NCBI GenBank assembly: GCA_947652605.1
Contig: OX393579.1
Coordinates: 38,136,970-38,200,969 of the forward strand
DNA from: Elmis aenea
Taxonomy: Eukaryota; Arthropoda; Insecta; Coleoptera; Elmidae
Length of the DNA: 64,000 nt
Reading direction: 5' to 3'
The notes under the pieces were generated by a model. It had not been told where the DNA came from, did no database searches, and saw only the letters and a list, made by a program, of their open reading frames with translations. Within the stretch, counting starts at the first letter, position 1. Each line of letters opens with the position of its first letter. The translations under genes were made by a program, and so were the position numbers. Shown here in pieces: positions 1-11,639 of this stretch.

Positions 1-372
1 GGCATACCAGGTAAGGGCGGTCCCAAATTATTAAATTTATACTGGATCATAATAACTGTTTGTTTTATTTAAAAAAAATCTAACCGCCCTTAAACTGACC
101 GTCATTCATTAAATCAGTAAAAGAGGGTCAGGTTGTTGGGTTGGTTAAAGCTTTGTTTATATTAAGTTATAAATATTAAGGTAATAGAATAAAAACAATG
201 GCGGCTGGTAGGAAAACCAAAAGTACCAGATCTTACCAATTTACATAGGTTTTATAATTTAAAATGCTTTTTAAGAAATGATTTAGCTTTACATACATTT
301 CCATCATTAAACCGATATTATATACCGAGTTTTATAATTTAATAATTTGGGACTGCAGTTACCAGGTTTGCC
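1..372. mobile_element. MITE-like element with about 30-bp terminal inverted repeats
   Basis: The left end and the reverse complement of the right end share GTCCCAAATTATTAAATT, and outside this the match continues as CCaGGTAA against CCtGGTAA. The arms lie at about 5-40 and 335-372. There is no coding capacity. The left end touches the window edge, so the true start and any target duplication may lie outside. The superfamily is not assigned. Confidence 0.6.
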
Positions 373-1383
373 AAAATTATAAGTACCTACATATTTAAAA
401 ATGTGAATCAAAAAGATACAACAAACTGGAAAATTATTCCGACAACTCTTGTATATTCTCATCTACGAAGAAAGCCACCAATTATGTGCTAAGAGTAAAC
501 ATTTGTAAGTGAAAACATTAATTGTGGTTGGTTGTAACACTTTGTTACTTTTGACCCCAAGTGTAGACAAAAAAAATTTCAGGGAATCCACAATTAACCA
601 CGATTCTAACGTCAAATTGTATTGCATCCACCAATAGCCAACTAAATTTAGAACAAAATAATATAGGTACTTTTTTGTTCCTATTTTAGAGATCGCCTAA
701 AAGTTACTCGACGGATGAGACAACGCAGTAACTTTTAGGTGGAAAATAGTGACTCTGGCTGGCAAAAAGTTAACCTCTATGACAGATGAAAACTAGCAAT
801 GTAGGTAGGGAGCTGGATGTAACTTAACATTGCAAAAGCGTTTAGGGCGATATAAAACAAAATTTAAAGAAACTATAGGCACTGTTACAACCTACCCGCG
901 TTACTTTTATCCCCGGTCTCCCCTACATTAATTTTTTTTTAATAAAAATTAAATTTTAGCTTAAAATTAATCCCTACATTCCAAATCACGTTATTTTTAA
1001 GAACTGTTTAGCTATATAATTTTTTTTTAAACTTATGGATGCGAATAATGGAGCAATCTAATTTAAAAAGCTGGATTAGCAGAATGGAAATAACGTTTTC
1101 AAGAAAATTTGGAGAATAAACACCGAGGGACAAAAATGAAAACAGTCTATGAAAAGTAATATACAGGAGGCATAGCTAATTGTAAGATGTACATTGAATG
1201 GTTAAAGACAGGATGCCTAAAAAAGTCTATGAAGAAAAAGTCAAAAGGGAATAATGAAAACCTGGAACGAAGAGGCTAAAGAAGCTGTCACGAACAGATA
1301 GATCAAGTGGACTAAAGTTAGAGTTGGCTTATGATAGAAAGACATGCAACAGAATCGATAACCATAAGCAGGAACAAGTATCT
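373..1383. other. non-coding stretch with one short hairpin
   Basis: No gene is seen. The only clear structure is a perfect 13-bp inverted repeat (CCTAAAAGTTACT at 696-708 and its complement at 727-739) with an 18-base loop. The rest is AT-rich unassigned sequence. Confidence 0.5.
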
Positions 1384-1942
1384 TAAGTCTGTTTTATACT
1401 ATACTAATTTTTCGTTTAAGAAAATCGAATACGATTTTCTAGTACGGTGTCAATCAGAAATTAAAAATCTTGAACGAAAAATTCGTACGAAATTACTACC
1501 TGCCCTAAATGCGTCCAATTTTAGTATGGGCGCATGCGTATTCTACTGTTACTGTATCTGATCGCATGTCATTTGTGGGTTAGGTTAACTGAAACAATCA
1601 AACGATGTTAAATACTACTTATTACCGTTATTTCCTCACAATTCATTTTGTAGGAATAAATATGTAGAATGGAACAAGCGTTAAATATACGTTAAATTTG
1701 AAAATGATTCGCTTTCTGTTCTGTGATCAAATTGAACATTTGACATGGTTACTCAAGGTGCCAATAAAATATTATAAAAGTTACTAAAAAGTAACCAAAA
1801 TATATTGCAGTTTTCGTACCAAAAAATAGTACAATGTAAATGGTTCATATTTTCCATGCTAAATTCTTGAACGAAATTTTTGTATTAAAAATCGTATACG
1901 ATTTTCTTAAACGAAAAAATAATATAGTATAAAACAGACTTT
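1384..1942. mobile_element. MITE with about 40-bp inverted ends
   Basis: The left end (1385-1430) and right end (1895-1942) are inverted copies. AAGTCTGTTTTATACTATA is followed by a TTTTTCGTTTAAGAAAATCG segment, and both recur reversed on the right. TA lies at both edges, which would fit a 2-bp TA target duplication. A 76-residue ORF starting at 1331 runs across the left end and is not a gene. Confidence 0.65.
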
Positions 1943-3384
1943 AGATTATGAAGTAGAATTTTTGTCTAATAATGCACAGATTAAATAAAAAAACACGGAT
2001 TTGTCAGCACAAAAACTATCAGTGTAGTGAAAATGTATTTTTTAAATTTAAGTATCTATAAGTATTTCTATTTAGTTTTTGTATTCTTTAACAAAATAAG
2101 TTAATTAATTACTTGTAACTCTTCTAGCTAGTATTTGTAAGAAGAACAACGAAACACTCTATTATAATTCCAGTTTAAAGATATCAACAATTTCTGCTAG
2201 GAGATTTAAGAAATTCAAGAGTGAGGTGTAGCCTTATCCTGCAATAACCACAAAGTTACAGCTCAAATTGTTTCGCATGCGTAAGAAGAAACAATGTTAA
2301 AATAACTACTGCAATCGACTTGCAATAATCAAAATAGCACTAAATTGTTAATTAACTTCATATTTTTAAAACTGCTAGTTAGGTGTCTATAGGCGTCTTT
2401 AATATAACGAGTGTAAAAATATTTGCAAATTTCTTTCAGGATTTTATGTTTTCAGGTAAGATAAAACTTTTTTATAGTATTTCAAGTACTTACACCAAAA
2501 TACGGTTAATTTTCGACTGATTAGTAAATTTTTCCTATACATTTTTTTAAGTGTTCAGGAGCGTACAGCATTAGATAAACGCTTTTGTTTCACAGTTGCC
2601 GGCCTGTTACTTGCTAATTACTTTCTTGACGACACCCGTCTCATTCTAACACGAGTCTAAAAAAGCCTAGAGCTAAAGTCACACATTACTATTTCACTTT
2701 CAACAGGACTTTCATTGTTTTTCTTTGCAGCGAGACGACTTTAAGCGCCATGTATGAATGTATTTTCACTTTTCACAAGTTTATTAATAACCGACTACTT
2801 GCAACAACCGCAGCATTATTTTTTTATACCGACTAATAATGATTAATATTAAAGATTTTTAATTTATATAGACAAATGTGCTTTAATTGTCTTTCGTAAG
2901 TGCATATTTTATGTTAAGAGAAATTATTTACTATATTGTTAAAGGATACATTAGTGCAGCTTAATAACAAACACAAATGAATCTTGTATATTTAGTTTAC
3001 TAAACTTTACGACTTCGATAAGTTAATTTTAAGAAAACGGGCTTTCAGCATCCAATTTGGATTAGATTTTTCAAGGATATACAAATGTAATAAAGGCGAT
3101 CTTGCGTTTCTTTGCGAGCGTCTGTTGTAGCCGAATCGTAGAGAAAAAGGCTTATCAATTATGTAGATACACAATATAATGAATAATAAGCAACGATTTT
3201 CAAAATACAACACACAAAACATCTAACAAATAATTCATTTTCCCAAGTAGAAGCTATGAAATCACAACTCAACGCTGCAGCAAATTTATACCGTGATACA
3301 GCATTTATCATGAGCTGCACGCGATAAGGATGCCACGCTCTCATTTTGCGCTATTGAATTGGGAAAAAAAGGCTAAAATAAGGA

Positions 3385-3760
3385 ATGGAAGTGGTTCGAT
3401 TGCTTAGATCCGCCCCTCCAGTTAGTCACCCTCATGGCAGCTGTACGAATTTTCGCAAATTTTCACGTTTACCTCATTTAACCGGGAAACGCGGTGATTC
3501 ATTTTTACCGCGCCCTCTGTGCTCTCGAACGCCGAGTAAATTCGTGCCAATGACTGACTATCAACCGAACGGCGAGAATTTATTAAAATGTAAACGGGGA
3601 ATGCTCTCTTCGCGAAAATATAAAAAATTCAGAACGATAATGATTGTTTAATACAAAACGATTGGAAATTTCGAGCATTTCCTCGTGTCTTCCGGGAGAA
3701 GAAACGCAAAACAGATTCAAGCGATTTTAAATTTAAATATGACACGCTCGATTGAAAGTA
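3385..3760. promoter_or_regulatory. candidate conserved non-coding element
   Basis: This stretch has clearly more G+C and CpG than its flanks, is not repeated in the window and has no inverted-repeat ends. An 88-codon ORF (3385-3651, +) spans much of it, but its protein shows no domain. Regulatory function is inference from composition only. Confidence 0.2.
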
Positions 3761-4089
3761 ATCAGTAAAATTATTGAAATTGATAGCGCAAAATGTGAAT
3801 GTTATTTATTACGACAACGCAAATATAATTAATTAATCGATCAACCTGAATTTTTGCAACAAAAACTTTGTAAGAAAACCAACAGTTTCCACTACAAAAT
3901 CATTTTATCATAATATATTACGAAGTAAATATTACACGATTACGGTCATAAAATTAACACCATATAAAAACGTAGTTAATGCATGTGTTTGCTTTTTTCA
4001 TTGCACAAACTTCCGGTGTAATACTTCAACACGAATCAGCTTCGCGTTTGGAAATATTAAATTTCAAAACTTTCCATACGTCGTTAACT

Positions 4090-4330
4090 ACTCAAGACTG
4101 GGCGATATAAAACATGCGGTGCAAGTGGTTTTAGTTTTCGTGAGCCATTATCGAAAGTTCATTTAGAAGCATGAACCAAAACAAATCACCCACACATCGA
4201 TATGGCATTTGTGATTTAACGAAACCGTTTATATATCGTATGTGGCCGCGCGTATGTAATTTCGGCCGCTTCTAAATACGTTTATTACAAACAAGAAAAT
4301 CTAAAAATCATAAATAAGTTATATTTACCG
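4090..4330. promoter_or_regulatory. candidate conserved non-coding element
   Basis: A non-repetitive stretch with CpG-rich words such as GTGGCCGCGCGTATG and TTTCGGCCGCTTC in otherwise AT-rich DNA. There is no ORF of note. A regulatory role is inferred only. Confidence 0.18.
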
Positions 4331-4507
4331 AGCAATGACCAGAGTCACAAACACAAAGAATACATATACCTACTAATTCTCGGGGATCATATTTCAGAAC
4401 TTTGTTGTTCTTAACACGCCATAAAATTAATTCATAGTGAGAGAAACTCGTAAAAGCTTTGGCTGTAAAAATATTAAATATCACCGAAAATTAAAATATA
4501 TTTAATA

Positions 4508-4863
4508 TACCGAGTGATTCACTTTGATTGTTGCACCCCTACAAATTTGTTATTTTAAGAGGAAACTTCAATAAACCTTATGTTTTTGTAAATTGCAGAA
4601 AATTCTCCATCAAATGGTTAATAATTTTACTGCATTGTCGTATTTGGAGTAAATTCTCCATTAAAATGAATAAAAAAGTATACTATGCAGTTAAAAAAAA
4701 AAGTTGACTATTGCCAGTCTGATATATTTCATCGTAAAAAACATTTTAAAGTCATTTAATAGGAAATTTCCTGCGATTTACAAAAATATAAGGAAAATGA
4801 AGGTTCTTCTTAAAGTAACAGAATTAAATGCGTATGACAGTCAAACTGAATCACCTGGTGGTA
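4508..4863. mobile_element. fold-back element, TACCGAGTGATTCA family, diverged copy
   Basis: It begins TACCGAGTGATTCACTTTGA and ends in the complement of TACCACCAGGTGATTCAG. The halves are inverted copies along most of the length (for example CCTTATGTTTTTGTAAAT against CCTTATATTTTTGTAAAT). It belongs to the same family as 8754-9560, which has the same GTGATTCAGTTTRACTGT end and the same CTTATATTTTTG block. It is shorter and more decayed than that copy. Confidence 0.7.
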
Positions 4864-6825
4864 CATAAGATATTTGCTGGTATTGCTATACGAACACTTA
4901 CTTAATTTGTCGTTCAAATTTCCTTAATTGATTCTGAAAGTTATCTACAGTCATTAAAAGACAGGTCCAAATTTTAACACCGTGTTAAAATATTTTGTAT
5001 CAAATTTAGTTTTGCTTACGATTCGTACACACTAAATATACAGGGTGCCGAAACAACTTTTTAAGCCAAATGGGATGGCGGCCACATTTTTCCTAGATCG
5101 ATTCGTTTTTGTTTTATGACAACAAATTTTGTTTTTTCTTATGGGCGCAATTTTCGTTATTTATATAATCAAATAGCATTTATTTCTCTGAATCCATTGA
5201 TGTATCACAAATGGTATTTAACTTCTTCTTTCATTGTCAAATTTGAATATATGTATCGTACTAAAGAAAATTTGCAAATTTTTTTCATTAAAGTTAAACC
5301 AGAAAAAAATTGAACAAAACATAAGCGACACTAAAAAATTTTGTTTGGATATGAAACTTTTATCATATCTTAAATTGGGGGAATAATTACCTACCTGTTT
5401 TCAGTTATAATAGGTATTTAAAATTTACTTAAAGGTGAAATTATGGGATCTATTTTTTTCTAGTTAATGATATTTTTTATATACAAGACAATAAGTCTGT
5501 CTCAGAACATAATTATAAATAAATTTATGTTTATATAATAGCGTAACTTTTGAAAAATAAAGTCTGGGATTCTGCTGTATAAGGATATTTGTTTCATATT
5601 AATTTTATAATACAAATAATGTGCTGGTCAAACTGACAGATATAATAGTTTAACTTTATGCTACAATGTGTTTAAAATTATATATTTAACTAGTAACACT
5701 ACAAAAAAACTGCTGTTGCTATTGACTTTGATAAAATACACTAATTTTCAATTATTTGTCTGATTTCAGAAGCCAGACGATATTTAGCTTCTTGCAAATT
5801 TAATTAGCTAATTAATTATGAATGCCAGTTTCATAAGCACACATAACTGGCACCCACTGTTTTATCATCGCAGCAGGAAATGCAATAATTCATTGCTTTA
5901 AAGAATTCGGAGTGCAATTTGCAGGCCATTTAATTTAAACTCTGGGAAACAACTGTTCTTCTCCACTCAACATAGTCCAACAAAAATGTGTGGCGCGGAG
6001 CTAGGAAACCACACCCTTCAAAACGAATTAAGTTCATGAGCAATAAATTACTCCTGACCTGTTAACGTCAACGATTGTGATGGAGTCGCTGTGAATACAA
6101 TAAAAATACAAAGTAGATCTTTGATTTGTAATTGTGTACATTTTGTACAAATCTTTCAGTACCTAATTCATTCGAACATAAAGCGCGGTCCAGGTTTGAG
6201 TGAGTGCAGTTGAAGTGGTTAAACCAATAATTTTTGTGTAGATCTGCAAGTGCATGTTAACGTGTATAACCTGTTACTTCCACTAAAATTTTATGAAGAA
6301 AAAAAACAAACTATATGAACGTTTACAAAATACTTTAGTTAACATTTTGTGTTACCTTTCACATGAAAATAGGTTTTAGTTTGTAAGGTTGCTCGATAGA
6401 TGCACCACATTACTCTCACTCTTGTTGCTTGAAACGGTTTAGATACGGTTACTGGTTCTATAGGTTTATTTATTTTTTGTTTCTTTTCGACAACAACGGT
6501 GCGTTTCTGATATTTTTAATAGATAGTGAGGACAATTAAACAATGAACGCTAAATATATCCACTTGCAGTATAAGAGTTGGGAAAAATTAATATACAAAA
6601 AAAAAACATTGGGAAAATTTTATATTATTGTACTATTTAATAAATACTAAACACAATTATCAGAAATTGCAAAATTAAAAATGATGTCAGTTAAATAAAA
6701 TTATTCGGTGATATAGGCACAGACTGCTAGAAAAAAAAAAGAGAACTAGTAAGTGCCAAATTAATACGAGCAATATTATTTTTAAAATATTACTTATGTG
6801 TGTACGTTAATATGCTTTTCAAGGA
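4864..6825. other. non-coding stretch with one solitary TACAGGGTG terminus
   Basis: At 5039 the sequence reads TACAGGGTGCCGAAACAACT, a typical end of the fold-back superfamily, but I found no matching opposite end, so it is probably a truncated copy. No gene is seen. The 65-codon ORF at 5116-5313 lies inside this AT-rich remnant and is not convincing. The stretch at 5785-6080 is listed separately. Confidence 0.45.
5785..6080. promoter_or_regulatory. candidate enhancer-like block with homeodomain sites
   Basis: It contains a perfect 14-bp palindrome TAATTAGCTAATTA followed at once by ATTA, giving several overlapping homeodomain core sites (TAAT/ATTA) near 5800-5820. Non-repetitive sequence of mixed composition follows, without ORFs or inverted ends. 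TAAT cores are expected by chance in AT-rich DNA, so only the tight palindromic cluster is notable. Function is inferred. Confidence 0.25.
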
Positions 6826-7400
6826 TCACTATTGTAAATGACTATTACTGTACAGTCTCCATGCATAGTAAGTGGGTCTTTACGCACGGTAAGCAAAAAG
6901 CACCTTTTTCTAGAAATGTCAAAGTAGACTAATGTCAAACTGTATTTACTATTAGACAAAAAACCGATAAAATTGTATGTATTATGTGATCGTAGAAAAA
7001 GTATGCTACAAAACACGAGTTGTAAAGCAATGACGCACTCGTCGCTACGTGGGTTCATGCGCGCCGTTTCCACTCGTGCGTGTTATGCTTCTTACAACTT
7101 TTGTAAGGTAATATACTATTTTCTACGATCACTTTTTAAAATGACTATTACTGTACAGCCTGTATGTATAGTAAGAGGTTCCTTACCCGCCGTAAGCAAA
7201 AAGTATAGTTTTCTAGAAATTATACTAGACTCACGTGAAAATTGACAGCATACGTACATATATTAAAGATTGTTTACTACAAGACAAAAATCCGATAAAA
7301 TCGTATATATTATGTGGTCGAAGAAAAAGGACAGTACAAAACTCGAGTTATAAAACAATTACGCACTCGTGCGTAATACGCTTCTTACAACTCTGTTTAT
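6826..7400. repeat. two diverged tandem copies of a roughly 300-bp unit
   Basis: The block ATGACTATTACTGTACAG occurs at 6838 and again at 7141 (offset 303). The block around CGTAGAAAAA at 6991 recurs as CGAAGAAAAA at 7319 (offset 328). The order is preserved: GTACAG, AGTAAG, GTAAGCAAAAAG, CCGATAAAAT, TTATGTG, ACGCACTCGT, CTTCTTACAACT. The first copy also contains an inverted pair, GTGATCGTAGAAAA near 6985 and TTTTCTACGATCAC near 7119. ORFs of 84, 90 and 66 codons in this region follow the repeat and are not genes. Confidence 0.75.
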
Positions 7401-7555
7401 GTTGGATACTATTATTATTTATTATTAAGTTATGAGTCCTAGATACTCTTATGATGTAATGTGTGTATTTGTAGATTATTCTTTTAAATGATCATATTAT
7501 TTTCAAATGTAGTTACTAATTACAACCTTACGAGGTATGCAATGGTATTAAAAAT

Positions 7556-7712
7556 ATTACCGGTTTAAACTGTCGCATGAATCGGTTCACACTTGTTGGT
7601 TCGGTTCTGTTCGATAATTTTTTTAAAACGGTTCAGTTCCGTTTTACGGTTCATGAAAAAAGCAACGGCTCGTTCCGGTTCGGTTCGGGTTTTTGCTTGA
7701 AACTTTTTTTTT
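7556..7712 (-). mobile_element. fragment of the AACCGG-rich hAT MITE family
   Basis: It shows the dense CGGTTC/GGTTCGG motif array and the TTCATGAAAAAAGCA word found, reversed, in the elements at 12,665-13,101 and 44,729-45,183. The CAGGGA ends are not seen, so this is a partial, decayed copy. Confidence 0.5.
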
Positions 7713-8753
7713 CGTACAAATAATTGGTTTCATATTAAATTCTCCCGTCCTCTGTAATTCGGCGAATTGCTTTATTTTTACTCAACGTTTTTAATTGTAA
7801 ATTGTTGAAAACGTAATATTAACATGATACAGGTAAAGAAAAATGAAACTCATTCAGGTTTAATTGATAGGATAATTACAGGCAGCTGGTAGCTTTCATA
7901 TTAATATTAATATAAGATATTTATTTTGTTGCAGATTGTGTTAACACGTATCGCGCTATTAATAAAATCTGTTCTGAATTTTATTGTTTAAGTATAATTG
8001 GAAATTGGTGGATGCTTCTTTATCACCGCAATTTGCAAACAAATTAAATGCTTCATCAAAAACTCTAATTTATCCATTCATATATTTCATCACCTAAATT
8101 TAATTTTTTTATTAACAGTTTTTTCAACAGATATTTAATTCATTAATGCAATATTTTATATTAAATTACAAACTAAACCCAAAAATAAAAAAACAATTTT
8201 CATTTTTATCATTTTAAAACTGTCATTATATCATGCGAAGTGTTTTGGAATTAAAATATAATTTAAAATAAACTAGTAAACTATACACGATTTGCGCATA
8301 AAATAATCCATTTAAACAATTTAAAGGACTCCCTTTCGTCGAGTCGCCTCTGTATTTCCCAACAGCACAGAAAAGAATGTAACCTACATTGATGAAGCTG
8401 CCTCTTCCCAACTGCTAATATTATTGTTAAAATCCATTACCAACCTAAATCGCAGCCTAATAGATACTGTTGATCAACCATTATCATACCATAGCGTTTC
8501 TTTTAGTGATAGCTATCATATACGCAATAATCAATAAGCAATAAAGAATTACTGATGAAATAATCCATCCAAAGATAGTGTGTCATGAAAATTGTCCTAT
8601 CATATTCGGACGATTACAGCTTATTAAGTATCGATTGCGAAATTAGAAATCGCCAGAAAATTAAGCACTTAAAAACAACTGGACAAAAAAAAAATTGCAC
8701 AGTTTTAGTAATTTACATTTCATTTTAATGTTACATGTTTATATATTTTACTA
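7713..8753. other. AT-rich non-coding stretch
   Basis: No gene, inverted-repeat element or recognisable signal was found. A 61-codon reverse ORF at 8226-8411 has no similarity I recognise. Confidence 0.4.
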
Positions 8754-9560
8754 TACCGGGTGATTCAGTTTAACTGTCCCACCCCTATAACTTTTTAATT
8801 ATTGAAATAACCCCAACAAACCTTATATTTTTGGAAACGACGACAAATTCTCTATCAAATGATGTGCATTTGTTATCTCTACGATGACGTATGTCAAATC
8901 CGCGATAGGCAACTGTTTGTTTTCAAATTACATAGTATACATGATTTTGTTAATTGGGATAGAGAATTTAAGATCCGACCATGTATTAAAAAGTATGCAT
9001 ACATAAGAAATTTTTTGAGAAAAATCAGTTCAAAGTTTATTCAAATCATAGCAAACAGATAGACTAGACAAGCAGCTACAAATGGAGGACAACTGTGTTT
9101 GGAATATGAATACATTAAAGCCTGATTTTTTATGTCGACGTTTATTATTTGTTTTTATTTTTATTAAAAATTAATTTTTAATACATTTCCATTGATAGTT
9201 GTAGTATAATTTTTAAGATTTGATCGTTTTTTGTTATGTTAAATAGACTGTTTGCTATGATTTGAATAAACTTTGAACTGATTTTTCTCGAAAATTTTCT
9301 TATGTATGCATAATTTTTGAATACACGGTCGGATTCAGAATTAAATTCTCTATCCAAATCAACAATAATATGTACACTATGTAATAAAAAAAAAAAACAG
9401 TTGATTATCGCGGATTTGACATACGTCATCCTAGAGATAACAAATGCACATCATTTGATAGAGAATTTGTCGCCGTTTCCAAAAATATAAGGTTTGTTGG
9501 GGTTATTTTCAGTAATTAAAAAGTTATAAGGGTGCGACAGTCAAACTGAATCATCCGGTA
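8754..9560. mobile_element. long fold-back element, TACCGGGTGATTCA family
   Basis: The ends are TACCGGGTGATTCAGTTTAA and its near-complement TTCAAACTGAATC.. ..CCGGTA. The two arms, about 390 bp each, mirror each other: GACAAATTCTCTATCAAATG (left) returns reversed in the right arm, as do the TTTGTTATCTCTA and ATGACGTATGTCAAATCCGC blocks. TA lies at both edges. The two look-alike ORFs (8859-9062 + and 9178-9429 -) arise because the arms are inverted copies and are not genes. Termini and TA target suggest a Tc1/mariner-type non-autonomous element, which is inference. Confidence 0.85.
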
Positions 9561-10487
9561 TACTTAGATTTAATAATAAACACAACTTGATTTTGTTTCT
9601 ACTGCAATCTTCTATACACCTAGATACCAATATTATGTATTTATTACATATCACAAGTCATTACGAAAATAATGTATCCATCATCCATATTGTTTAGTAT
9701 CCGTATGAAGAAACATTTTTAACTTTACTCTCATTTGTAAAGCGACGAAAGTATTTATATACAAGACAAATAGCTTTGTCCCAAATTCACACGGTGTTAA
9801 AAGAAATAAAAAGTTGCAGTCAGAAATAAAATAAACTCATGACAGTTCTCACGTATTTGTTATTTTAACAAATTTACTTTATTTCTAATAAGAGTTTGTG
9901 TTGATGGTTTTGATTTAAAAACTTTCAGTTCGCAACTATTTCAACTCTACTTTAAGTAGTGTAAATGTAAATAAACAGAGTAGTCGAATTTCTTATATCA
10001 CCGTTGTTGTCTGTTTTATAGTAACAATAACAGAATGGTTTGATCTGGACCCAAGAGAGTATTTAAAAAAATTACAACCAAGGCATTTTAATTTAAGACA
10101 GTATACATTTTTTTATTTCGTATGATCTTGAAGATAACATTTTGATAATCTTAGTAAAACCTACATATAACCACAAAACAGATAAATAAGAAACTTTTTT
10201 TAGAAAGACATGTTCATTTAACTGATATGAACTTTATTGTTACACAAAAAAATTAGTTAAGAAATAGCGTAACTTAGAACCGATTTCACCAACTTTACAA
10301 CTCTTATTACAAACGAGATACCAACGACGAGGTATGGGATAAGGTATAAGGTATTACTTTTGATGACTAATGTTTATCATAAATTGAAACAAAGCGTCAA
10401 CTGGCAACACTTTTTATTATTATTACTATTATCCGTTAGCCTCTTCTACCAGTGGTATCGAGGCGCAACACTTTTTAATGTATTTTT
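9561..10487. other. AT-rich non-coding stretch
   Basis: No gene or inverted-repeat element was recognised. It contains a short run of TTA/TTAT units near 10,420. The 81-codon ORF 10,360-10,605 runs into the next mobile element and is not a gene. Confidence 0.4.
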
Positions 10488-11080
10488 CAGGGGTTTGGAG
10501 CAGTCCAATTTTTTAGTTGCTCCGCTCCAGCTCCGCTCCGGCATCAAGATGCCTGCTCCAGCTCCGCACCCGCTCCGCTCCGCACTCCAAATATTAATAA
10601 AATAAGTTTTTTATTTAAAAATTTGTTTTTAAAAACAAAGCTAAAATTTTATGAGATATGTGGAAATGGACCAAAAATTACAATATTTGACCGAGATATG
10701 TGGAAATGGACTAAAAATTACAATATTTGACCCTAAGAAACAAGTGAAGTTAAATAAATGAACAAATTATTGATCTTCAAAAGTTAAAAAAAGAAAAAAA
10801 AGTTCTTTAAAATTTTTCAAAATTCCAATACAAAATAATGAAAATTAATATTCAGAAAAGTTGCATTACAATAATTTTACTTCAAAAAATCAAATTTAGT
10901 TTATTTATAATTTTATTAAATACTACACCCATGAGCATAATTCATTAAAAAAAAAAAGTAGTTTATAATTAATAGTAAAGTGGAGCAGTGGAGCAATCAA
11001 AATTATTTGCTCCGGGCTCCGCTCCCGCTCCGGGCAAAAACCTATTGCTCCACTGCTCCGCGCTCCGCCCCAAACCCCTG
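10488..11080. mobile_element. hAT-type MITE with GGAGC/GCTCC motif arrays
   Basis: The ends are CAGGGGTTTGGAGCAG and its inverse ..CCAAACCCCTG. The element is flanked by a perfect 8-bp duplication GTATTTTT (10,480-10,487 and 11,081-11,088), which is the hAT hallmark. Both subterminal zones are packed with GCTCC/GGAGC pentamers, many in the form GCTCCGCTCC. The middle is AT-rich. It encodes no transposase, so it is non-autonomous. A 40-bp tandem duplication lies inside it. Confidence 0.9.
10653..10732. repeat. 40-bp unit in two tandem copies
   Basis: GAGATATGTGGAAATGGAC starts at 10,653 and at 10,693. The 40-base unit is repeated directly with a single visible change (ACC against ACT). It lies within the hAT-type element. 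Confidence 0.9.
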
Positions 11081-11639
11081 GTATTTTTATTAATTTTTTT
11101 TGTTAATTGGATCATATAAAATAGAGAATTTAAAGTTCTTTTTTTTATAACGAAATAGACTATCCAAACTGTTAAGCCGCCAGTTCCAAAACGCAGTTTG
11201 CAGCCCTTTTATTGATCAAAATACATATGAAACATGACATAAACGCTCTCTCATGGGATTTCATATAAATAATAAATAAGAACCTTACTAAATATTAACA
11301 TTCGATTGAGTTCACAATAAATTCATACAGTGAAGTGTGCGATAGACTGACAAAAAATTACAATATACAGGGTGTGAAGAATATGGGGATCTCGGAAAGC
11401 GTTAGAGATAAAAGAATGGTTAAATTAGCAAATAAGTGTATTTTAACATGCCTAGCCTAGTAAGAATATCAATTGAAGTTGTGCAAAGTGAGCCCAGTTC
11501 CTGAAAAAACTGAGAAACGTAATTTTGTTTCTTTAATAACTTTCTCATTATCAACATAACAAATATGAAATTTGGCTTTTTAAGGCAACATAAGCCTTAA
11601 TCAAGAAAATCCCAATGAGATCAAAAGAGGAAATGAAAA
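11081..11639. other. non-coding stretch with a solitary TACAGGGTG terminus
   Basis: At about 11,366 the sequence TACAGGGTGTGAAGAATATG looks like one end of a fold-back superfamily member. No partner end was found before the LINE fragment that follows. No gene is seen. Confidence 0.4.

Larger units (their letters stand above)
1943..4507. other. non-repetitive intergenic or intronic DNA
   Basis: No gene or inverted-repeat element was found. ORFs of 61-88 codons around 3000-3650 have no recognisable domain. A pyrimidine-rich tract ending in TTTGCAG near 2730 resembles a splice acceptor, but no open coding stretch follows. Parts near 3390-3760 and 4090-4330 are richer in GC than the surroundings and are listed separately. 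Confidence 0.4.

Noticed and set aside
2715..2740. Splice acceptor TTTTTCTTTGCAG
   Set aside because: The sequence after it has no sustained open frame and no matching donor was found.
3385..3651. 88-codon ORF in a GC-richer block
   Set aside because: No domain, no splice context. The composition is better explained by a non-coding conserved block.
8859..9429. Two similar ORFs on opposite strands
   Set aside because: They are the inverted arms of the fold-back element at 8754-9560, not a gene family.
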